From Fluctibacter corallii (lineage in GTDB: Bacteria > Pseudomonadota > Gammaproteobacteria > Enterobacterales > Alteromonadaceae), in the NCBI RefSeq assembly GCF_025751585.1, contig NZ_JAOWKX010000008.1, forward strand, positions 62,001 to 126,000: 64,000 bases of DNA, given 5' to 3'. The notes under the pieces were generated by a model. The model searched no databases and was not told the origin of the DNA. It saw only the letters and a list, made by a program, of their open reading frames with translations. A program made the translations under genes and the position numbers. This document shows, one piece after another, positions 39,864 through 45,621 of the stretch (positions within the stretch are counted from its first letter, which is position 1; each line of letters starts with the position of its first letter).

Positions 39864-39893
39864 AAAAAGCCGGCAAAAGAAGCCGGCTTTTTT
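39864..39893. terminator. Bidirectional Rho-independent terminator
   Basis: The stem AAAAAGCCGGC/GCCGGCTTTTT (39864-39874 with 39882-39892) has A and T runs on both sides. It separates the convergent FAD oxidoreductase and dienelactone-hydrolase-family genes. Confidence 0.9.
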
Positions 39894-39922
39894 AAGATTG
39901 GTGTAACATCACAAATAATGAT

Positions 39923-40789
39923 TTACATTTCAAACTTATCTTTAAAGAAGTAGACCACCTTGTTGCGTGATTTCCATGCCGCCCAACGGTTTGGCGCGAG
40001 TGTCACTTCTCCGCCCGCCCCTTGATTAGCGAAAGGATCAACAACAACCCATTTAGGTTCTAGGCGATCCCAAGCATGCTGTGCGCCCCAGTAATATTTC
40101 ACATCAACATATTGCTTGTCTGAAGGCTGTAGCCCATCTACCAAATTTTGGCAGCTATCTGGAGCGTCATATCCATCTAGTTGACCAGCTTGAATAAGCA
40201 CAGGCGCACCAGTTAGATTCTCAAATGCAAACTCTGGGATCACACTATATGCCCAACAAACCGGGTAATGCGCAATATGCGCAGCAAAACGGTACTCACC
40301 ACCGAACATCGAAGCATACTGTTCAGTAGCAGACAACATGGTTAATGCTCCTCCCCAAGAAAAGCCCATTACACCAATTTTGTCAGGGTCAATCTCAGAA
40401 CGGTTAGATAAAAATTTCAACGCAGCAAACGTATCTGCAAGGGTTTCATGCACAGTTTCAGGTCTGTCTCCGCTTCCGCCTGACAAGCCTCTTGCCCCCC
40501 ACATATCGATTTCCAAGGTTGCGATTCCCACCTTATTTAATGCTTCAATGTAGAGGCGGCCCGTGCTATCGATGCCCGCGGAATTGTGAAGTACCAAAAC
40601 AGCAGGGATTTTTTGCTCTTCGTATCCGCGCGGAACGCGAAGCTCTCCAGCAAGCGTCAACGTTTGTTCACCAGACTGAACTGGCATCGTAACGAGATTA
40701 GTATAGGGAAGCTGTTTTCTCTCAATCTTTAGACCAAAAGCAGCAGCGTTAAATGACATTAATAAGAATAAAACTAACGTAAGTCTCAT
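39923..40789 (-). CDS. Secreted dienelactone hydrolase family protein
   Basis: A 288-residue alpha/beta-hydrolase with an N-terminal signal peptide (MRLTLVLFLLMSFNAAAFG). The nucleophile is the serine of GFSWGG (about residue 147); LVLHNSAG supplies the oxyanion hole, and the histidine is in WGAQHAWDR. Cysteines at about residues 177 and 207 could pair in the periplasm. Substrate unknown. It stands alone between a terminator and the first PEP-CTERM gene. Confidence 0.82.
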   Translation of the reverse strand: MRLTLVLFLLMSFNAAAFGLKIERKQLPYTNLVTMPVQSGEQTLTLAGELRVPRGYEEQKIPAVLVLHNSAGIDSTGRLYIEALNKVGIATLEIDMWGARGLSGGSGDRPETVHETLADTFAALKFLSNRSEIDPDKIGVMGFSWGGALTMLSATEQYASMFGGEYRFAAHIAHYPVCWAYSVIPEFAFENLTGAPVLIQAGQLDGYDAPDSCQNLVDGLQPSDKQYVDVKYYWGAQHAWDRLEPKWVVVDPFANQGAGGEVTLAPNRWAAWKSRNKVVYFFKDKFEM

Positions 40790-40923
40790 TTACAAATCCT
40801 TCTAAAACGGTTCCAAATAGAGTGTATTTATTTGATTTATTGACTATGAATGTATCGTGTAACCCTCTTCTAACGCGGGGCTTTTTCGCTAACCAATGTA
40901 TCAGTTTGCGTAAAAAAATCTAG

Positions 40924-40955
40924 AAAAAATAAACCCTCCAAAAGGAGGGTTTATT
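40924..40955 (-). terminator. Rho-independent terminator of the first PEP-CTERM gene
   Basis: The perfect stem AATAAACCCTCC/GGAGGGTTTATT (40928-40939 with 40944-40955) is followed by TTTT on the minus strand, 45 bases past the stop codon. Confidence 0.88.
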
Positions 40956-40999
40956 CAAATTGCTTGCTATTAAAGGTGTAGTCCCTTAACTATCAAACC

Positions 41000-41794
41000 T
41001 TATTTTTGTTTGCGACGGCGTAAACCTGCTAGTCCCATCAGACCAAGGCCCATCACAGCTAGTGTGCCTGGTTCAGGAATACTGTCACCCGCTAGGTCAC
41101 CAGAACCTGCAGCGAAGAAAGAACCGTTTTTAAAGATAGCATCTGCGTTATAGAAGATATCTGAGAAACCACCAGCTGAATTCTGAATAGTATTAGTATC
41201 CATGTTGCTCGCAGCAGGGCCGCCAACCGCAGACAATGCAAGTTGAAGGTTACCACCTACATAGCTAGATGTGCCACTTGATGCTGCAAACGTTACTTCG
41301 TCTACTGCTAGCTTAAGCCAAGACGTACCAGTACCAGAAAACTGTTGGTTAATGTCTGCGCCCGTTTCAACAAAGAACTCTACGAATGCGCCGCCAACTG
41401 CGATATCGAAACCGCCGAAGCCGTCAGCCAAAAGGCCAGAGAACTTGAACGTTAGCTCACAGCCAACACAAAAACCGGTAGAACCTGCTTCTGGGTCAGT
41501 TAGACCGTTGAAGTAGTTCATAAAGCCAACTGCTTGAAGCTCATCACCAGCATCAACAGCAGCAGGATCAATTGCGTTGCCAGCATTGATTGTGCCAGCG
41601 TCAGCTGAGTCTACAAACCATTGGTTGAAGCTAATTTTCTGTACTAGATCAGCTTCGCCTGGAGTGAACATATTTGGTGTACGAACGTACTCAGGATCCC
41701 AAGTAACACCGCCAACATTGATAGTTGAAGCTTCAGCAACAGAAGCACCCAAAGACAATAACGTGGCAGCAAAAAGCGTTTTATTCATTTTCAT
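41000..41794 (-). CDS. PEP-CTERM sorting-domain protein, paralogue 1
   Basis: 264 residues from the ATG at 41794, which has GAGGTAG eight bases upstream. It has a signal peptide (MNKTLFAATLLSLGASVAEA) and then a domain shared by all four paralogues: NVGGVTWDPEYVR, QKISFNQWFVDSADAGT, a GFCVGCELTF cysteine pair, ADGFGGFDIAVGGAFVEFF and LALSAVGGPAASNMDTN. The C-terminal sorting signal is IPEPGTLAVMGLGLMG, a hydrophobic stretch and then RRRKQK. Exosortase A is expected to cleave at PEP during export. It is the most diverged in sequence from copies 2 and 4 and is transcribed away from them. Confidence 0.92.
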   Translation of the reverse strand: MKMNKTLFAATLLSLGASVAEASTINVGGVTWDPEYVRTPNMFTPGEADLVQKISFNQWFVDSADAGTINAGNAIDPAAVDAGDELQAVGFMNYFNGLTDPEAGSTGFCVGCELTFKFSGLLADGFGGFDIAVGGAFVEFFVETGADINQQFSGTGTSWLKLAVDEVTFAASSGTSSYVGGNLQLALSAVGGPAASNMDTNTIQNSAGGFSDIFYNADAIFKNGSFFAAGSGDLAGDSIPEPGTLAVMGLGLMGLAGLRRRKQK

Positions 41795-41897
41795 AACAAC
41801 TACCTCTAAACTTCTACATCTATATTTGTACATCCGAATACATCAACTTATATAGCAAGCATCTTCGGGTGTAATTTGTAAATTCCACAGAACAAAA

Positions 41898-41912
41898 GCA
41901 ATCAATGTGCCA
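41898..41912 (-). promoter_or_regulatory. Sigma-54 promoter of PEP-CTERM paralogue 1
   Basis: The minus-strand sequence TGGCACATTGATTGC matches TGGCACG-N4-TTGC at 14 comparable positions bar one, and is followed by TT. It lies 103 bases before the ATG. Confidence 0.85.
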
Positions 41913-41998
41913 ACACAAAAATATATTCACTTTAACCTTATAAAACATACACTTAACTATAATCAACACTCAATAACACATGGTAATATTTTTACCTA

Positions 41999-42015
41999 AG
42001 TAAAAAATTCTGACA
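41999..42015 (-). promoter_or_regulatory. Shared 17-base upstream element, PEP-CTERM paralogue 1
   Basis: The minus-strand sequence TGTCAGAATTTTTTACT lies 86 bases upstream of the sigma-54 box and differs from the TGTCAGWATTTTTTACA consensus only at the last base. Confidence 0.62.
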
Positions 42016-42173
42016 GGTAATTGGCTACACTATCGACACAATGCGACACATCAGACATAACTCACTGCATCTAAATGCATCCCTACCCTTGCTAAGACAA
42101 AATACGACTAACTGAACATGACTCATCACTTCATACTTTATCTATTGCAGCTAAAGCTTGAATCAATTGATTT

Positions 42174-42190
42174 CGTCAGCTTTCTTTACA
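42174..42190 (+). promoter_or_regulatory. Shared 17-base upstream element, PEP-CTERM paralogue 2
   Basis: CGTCAGCTTTCTTTACA is the weakest of the five copies, but it keeps GTCAG and TTTACA. It lies 71 bases upstream of the sigma-54 box, the same spacing as paralogue 3. Confidence 0.5.
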
Positions 42191-42261
42191 TTCTTAAAAG
42201 GCGATTTATTGCGGTCAATATTTTAACCAATACTTTCAAGCACTTATGAAAGGTTAGTTTT

Positions 42262-42276
42262 TGGCCCATAACATGC
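42262..42276 (+). promoter_or_regulatory. Sigma-54 promoter of PEP-CTERM paralogue 2
   Basis: TGGCCCATAACATGC followed by TT keeps GG and GC 10 bases apart, as the -24/-12 elements require. It lies 68 bases before the ATG. Confidence 0.72.
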
Positions 42277-42344
42277 TTAATACGATAGTGAAGTAGCTGT
42301 TGCTGTAGAAGTGAAAATTCTCAATATTTTTTAAGGAAAATGGA

Positions 42345-43157
42345 ATGAAACTTATTCGCAATATCTTTGCAATGGCAGTATTAGGTACCGCTGGTGTTGC
42401 CAACGCATCTTTAATAGATGTTGGTGGCGTAACCTGGGATCCTTCTTATGTTCGTCCGGCCTCTCCTCCTTTTGTCAGCGAAGAGACCGATCTCATTCAA
42501 AAAATTAGCTTTAACCAATGGTTTGTCGATTCGGCAGACGCAGGAACTATCGATACATCTAAAGCAATTTCTCCAGCTGCTGTGACTGCGGGAGATGAAC
42601 TGCAAGCGATAGGGACGATGACCTACTTCAATGGGCTTGTTGACCCAGAAGCATTTCCAGGCCCTGTAGGGTTTTGTATTGGATGTGAAGTTACGTTCCG
42701 CTTCACAGGCCTTCTGGCCGATGGTCTTGGTGGGTTTACAACTGCCGTAGGTGGTGCTTTCGTAGAATTCTTTGTAGAAACCGCTGGTGACGTTGATCAG
42801 TTGTATTCCGGCACAGGCGTACCTTGGTTAACACTGGAAGTCGATGAAATTACCTTCAACGCTGATAACCCAACATCTGGAAGCGAATACAATGGCGGTA
42901 ACATTCAATTGGCACTGTCTGCTGTAGGCGGACCAGCTGCAAGTAACTTTGATACCAATACCATCACTAATGCGTCGGGTGGTTTGTCAGATGTATTTTA
43001 TAACGCAGATGCGATTTTTGATGTTGCCAATGGTAACTTCTTTGCTGCGGGAACGGGTGATCTGGTAGGCGATACCATTCCCGAACCTGGAAGCATTGCA
43101 GTATTGGGTCTTGGACTGTTAGCACTCGCCGGAATAAGACGCAAAAAGCGTGGCTAA
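42345..43157 (+). CDS. PEP-CTERM sorting-domain protein, paralogue 2
   Basis: 270 residues. The signal peptide is MKLIRNIFAMAVLGTAGVANA. The conserved domain shared with its neighbours carries DVGGVTWDPSYVRPASPPF, the cysteine pair GFCIGCEVTFRF and GGPAASNFDTNTI. The C-terminus is IPEPGSIAVLGLGLLALAG then IRRKKRG, a canonical PEP motif, transmembrane stretch and basic tail. It is nearly identical in layout to paralogue 4. The product is expected to be processed by exosortase A and displayed or secreted; its role is unknown. Own sigma-54 promoter and terminator. Confidence 0.93.
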   Translation: MKLIRNIFAMAVLGTAGVANASLIDVGGVTWDPSYVRPASPPFVSEETDLIQKISFNQWFVDSADAGTIDTSKAISPAAVTAGDELQAIGTMTYFNGLVDPEAFPGPVGFCIGCEVTFRFTGLLADGLGGFTTAVGGAFVEFFVETAGDVDQLYSGTGVPWLTLEVDEITFNADNPTSGSEYNGGNIQLALSAVGGPAASNFDTNTITNASGGLSDVFYNADAIFDVANGNFFAAGTGDLVGDTIPEPGSIAVLGLGLLALAGIRRKKRG

Positions 43158-43213
43158 CAAATAGACCTATATGCTTTATATTTTCAACATGTGAAGTCTC
43201 CCTAAATAGTCCG

Positions 43214-43244
43214 AAAGGCTCAACCGCTAACTTGAGCCTTTTTT
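43214..43244 (+). terminator. Rho-independent terminator of PEP-CTERM paralogue 2
   Basis: The stem AAAGGCTCAA/TTGAGCCTTT (43214-43223 with 43232-43241) runs into a T-run. The stem sequence matches that of the terminator after paralogue 4. Confidence 0.88.
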
Positions 43245-43386
43245 ATTTAAGTAAAACCCCTTCCCTCAACAACCATAATTTAACCTTACGCTCACCTTTG
43301 ATTACATTAAATACTCGCGCATACAGCTTTTTAAATTTTTGTAATAGGCAACTTAGATAAAACCCAAAGGTTTAATATATTACCTA

Positions 43387-43403
43387 TGTCAAAATACTTT
43401 ACA
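43387..43403 (+). promoter_or_regulatory. Shared 17-base upstream element, PEP-CTERM paralogue 3
   Basis: TGTCAAAATACTTTACA lies 71 bases upstream of the sigma-54 box and keeps both outer half-sites TGTCA and TTACA. Confidence 0.62.
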
Positions 43404-43474
43404 TCGCAAAAATAAGATGTAGCAATTAGGATACAGAGTCACTAAATATCAATGGGTTACAAATGTCTTATACA

Positions 43475-43489
43475 TGGCACGTCTAATGC
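43475..43489 (+). promoter_or_regulatory. Sigma-54 promoter of PEP-CTERM paralogue 3
   Basis: TGGCACGTCTAATGC is followed by A. It has a perfect -24 element and a -12 element with one change, at the correct spacing, 64 bases before the ATG. Confidence 0.88.
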
Positions 43490-43553
43490 AGTCAGTAACT
43501 ATGTAGTATCTCTAGCTGTAGCAGTTTATTTTTTATTAATAAGGATATAGAAA

Positions 43554-44375
43554 ATGAAACTTACAAGAAGTGTATGTGCTTTAGCTTTATTAGGTACCGC
43601 AAGTTTTGCCAACGCGTCTATGATCAATGTTGGCGGTGTCACGTGGGATCCCTCTTATCAACGCCCGGCTTCACCTCCTTTTATTAGCGATGAAACCGAT
43701 TTAATTCAAAAAGTCCAATTTAGTCAGTGGTTCGTCGATGCGGCCGATGCGGGCACAACAGATACCTCAAAGGTTATTTCACCCGATGCAGTCACTGCTG
43801 GAGACGAGTTGCAGGCAGTAGGGTCAATGACCTATTTTAATGGCTTAACCGATCCTGAAGTATTTCCCGGTCCAATCGGTTTTTGTTTAGGTTGTGAAGT
43901 CACCTTTCGCTCTACAGGCTTACTTGCTGACGGACTGGGTGGGTTCACAACCGCCGTGGGAGGTGCATTTTTAGAGTTTTTCGTAGAAACAGGCGCAGAC
44001 GTCGACCAAATGTACAGTGGTACTGGAACACCTTGGTTGACACTTGCCGTTGATGAAGTAACGTTTTCTGCAAGAGACTCAACAGCAGGAAACGAGTATA
44101 GAGGAGGTAATATCCAACTCGCTCTTTCAGCCGTTGGCGGACCAGCAGCCCAGTACATGGATACCAACACCATATCAAACAGCAATGGTGGGTTTTCAGA
44201 TATTTTTTACAATGCAGATGCCATATTCAATATGCAAAACGGTAATTATTTTGCTTCAGGAACAGCTGATTTAGTCGGCGACACGATACCTGAACCCAGC
44301 GCGTTAGCATTGTTCATGTTGGGGATGCTCGCATTACTTGCTCAATACTCACCCTCTCGATTGAAGAGGCGGTAA
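43554..44375 (+). CDS. PEP-CTERM-like protein, paralogue 3 with atypical C-terminus
   Basis: 273 residues with a signal peptide (ending SFANA) and the shared domain, including NVGGVTWDPSYQRPASPPF, GFCLGCEVTF and GGPAAQYMDTNTI. The C-terminus keeps IPEPSALALFMLGMLALLA but then reads QYSPSRLKRR instead of the short arginine/lysine tail right after the membrane segment. It may therefore be a weaker or altered exosortase substrate. Several residues conserved between copies 2 and 4 have changed here (for instance FRF to FRS after the cysteine pair), indicating divergence. Own sigma-54 promoter. Confidence 0.88.
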   Translation: MKLTRSVCALALLGTASFANASMINVGGVTWDPSYQRPASPPFISDETDLIQKVQFSQWFVDAADAGTTDTSKVISPDAVTAGDELQAVGSMTYFNGLTDPEVFPGPIGFCLGCEVTFRSTGLLADGLGGFTTAVGGAFLEFFVETGADVDQMYSGTGTPWLTLAVDEVTFSARDSTAGNEYRGGNIQLALSAVGGPAAQYMDTNTISNSNGGFSDIFYNADAIFNMQNGNYFASGTADLVGDTIPEPSALALFMLGMLALLAQYSPSRLKRR

Positions 44376-44392
44376 TAAGACACTAAATATTC

Positions 44393-44420
44393 AAGGCTTA
44401 ATGATGGTAGTTAAGCCTTT
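44393..44420 (+). terminator. Weak terminator after PEP-CTERM paralogue 3
   Basis: The stem AAGGCTTAA/TTAAGCCTT (44393-44401 with 44411-44419) is followed by a short T-rich stretch (TTTATCTTCTT). It is weaker than the terminators of the sister genes. Confidence 0.6.
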
Positions 44421-44480
44421 TATCTTCTTGATTTACTGAATCCACTGAGCCCAGCTCAAGTGTAAAGAAGATCGCTCCAA

Positions 44481-44497
44481 TGTCGATATTTTTTACA
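44481..44497 (+). promoter_or_regulatory. Shared 17-base upstream element, PEP-CTERM paralogue 4
   Basis: TGTCGATATTTTTTACA lies 73 bases upstream of the sigma-54 box. It differs from the consensus at two positions. Confidence 0.62.
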
Positions 44498-44570
44498 CAT
44501 CTTATCCGGTTAATTTTATCACCATTCATCATTACTTTATATTTCATGCACTTAGCATATTTTCTTGCAC

Positions 44571-44585
44571 TGGCATGTATAATGC
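44571..44585 (+). promoter_or_regulatory. Sigma-54 promoter of PEP-CTERM paralogue 4
   Basis: TGGCATGTATAATGC followed by TT matches the -24/-12 consensus with correct spacing, 72 bases before the ATG. Confidence 0.83.
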
Positions 44586-44657
44586 TTAATCAATTATGGA
44601 AAGTATCTTGTGCTGTAATACTTAATTTCTCATTTATGTTTTTAAAGGAAGATTTAA

Positions 44658-45470
44658 ATGAAACTAGTAAATAAAGCTCTTGCACTAGCAGTATTAGGTA
44701 CCTCTGGTTTCGCTAATGCATCAATGATTGATGTGGGTGGTGTAACTTGGGATCCTTCTTATGTACGTCCTGCATCTCCTCCGTTCGTGAGTGAAGAAAC
44801 AGATCTTGTTCAGAAAATTAGCTTCAACCAATGGTTCGTAGATTCTGCCAACGCTGGCACAATTGATACCGCTAATGCTATTTCTCCGGCAGCAGTAGCC
44901 GCTGGCGATGAGTTGCAGGCCGTTGGTACAATGACCTATTTCAACGGATTAACAGATCCTGAAGCCTTCCCTGGCCCCGTGGGCTTTTGTATCGGCTGTG
45001 AGGTCACATTCCGATTCACAGGGTTGCTGGCAGATGGCTTAGGTGGATTCACCACAGCAGTAGGTGGCGCATTCGTTGAGTTCTTCGTAGAAACAGCAGG
45101 CGATGTCGATCAACTTTATACGGGTACAGGCACTCCGTGGCTAACTCTTGAGGTAGACGAAATTACCTTTAATGCAGATGACTCTACGGCAGGCAACGAA
45201 TATAACGGTGGTAACCTTCAGTTGGCGCTATCTGCTGTAGGTGGACCTGCTGCAAGCAACTTCGACACAAACACCATAGCCAACGGTGCTGGTGGTTTTT
45301 CTGACATTTTCTACAATGCTGATGCGATCTTCGATGTATTAAACGGTAACAATTTTGCCGCAGGTACAGGTGACTTGGTCGGCGACACCATCCCTGAACC
45401 AGGCAGTGTCGCTGTCTTAGGGTTAGGACTTTTAACGCTTGCAGGAATTAGACGCCGTAAGCAGAAGTAA
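44658..45470 (+). CDS. PEP-CTERM sorting-domain protein, paralogue 4
   Basis: 270 residues with signal peptide MKLVNKALALAVLGTSGFANA. It is very similar to paralogue 2 along its whole length (DVGGVTWDPSYVRPASPPF, GFCIGCEVTFRF, GGPAASNFDTNTI). The C-terminal sorting signal is IPEPGSVAVLGLGLLTLAG then IRRRKQK. AAGGAAG precedes the ATG. It ends near a strong bidirectional terminator facing the prsT gene. Confidence 0.93.
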   Translation: MKLVNKALALAVLGTSGFANASMIDVGGVTWDPSYVRPASPPFVSEETDLVQKISFNQWFVDSANAGTIDTANAISPAAVAAGDELQAVGTMTYFNGLTDPEAFPGPVGFCIGCEVTFRFTGLLADGLGGFTTAVGGAFVEFFVETAGDVDQLYTGTGTPWLTLEVDEITFNADDSTAGNEYNGGNLQLALSAVGGPAASNFDTNTIANGAGGFSDIFYNADAIFDVLNGNNFAAGTGDLVGDTIPEPGSVAVLGLGLLTLAGIRRRKQK

Positions 45471-45536
45471 ATTGAGAAATTACAGCCAAGACTTCCATTC
45501 TGGTCTCATTTAAGCTGTTGGATTAGAGAAATAAAG

Positions 45537-45565
45537 AAAGGCTCAACACACGTTGAGCCTTTTTT
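45537..45565. terminator. Bidirectional terminator between PEP-CTERM paralogue 4 and prsT
   Basis: The stem AAAGGCTCAAC/GTTGAGCCTTT (45537-45547 with 45552-45562) is followed by a T-run on the plus strand and T-rich DNA on the minus strand. It serves the two convergent genes. Confidence 0.88.
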
Positions 45566-45621
45566 GATTCAGTTTGAATCCATTACGAAACCAATCCTTC
45601 CGTAATTAGCTTTCCTCAATA

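Larger units (their letters stand above)
41834..42344. other. Divergent regulatory region between PEP-CTERM paralogues 1 and 2
   Basis: This AT-rich stretch of 511 bases holds no gene. It carries two divergent sigma-54 boxes (41898-41912 and 42262-42276), each with an upstream copy of the 17-base element (41999-42015 and 42174-42190). A further dyad GGTAATATTTTTACC lies at 41982-41996 and GGTCAATATTTTAACC at 42213-42228; their role is unknown. Confidence 0.65.
43158..43553. other. Intergenic region before PEP-CTERM paralogue 3
   Basis: These 396 bases carry the terminator of paralogue 2 (43214-43244), a GGT-N10-ACC dyad (43369-43384), the 17-base element (43387-43403), an inverted repeat TACATC...GATGTA (43400-43421) and the sigma-54 box (43475-43489). 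No gene is seen. Confidence 0.65.

Noticed and set aside
44480..44674. 64-codon open frame with hydrophobic content before PEP-CTERM paralogue 4
   Set aside because: It covers the 17-base element's 3' part and the sigma-54 promoter, runs into the paralogue's start and resembles nothing known.
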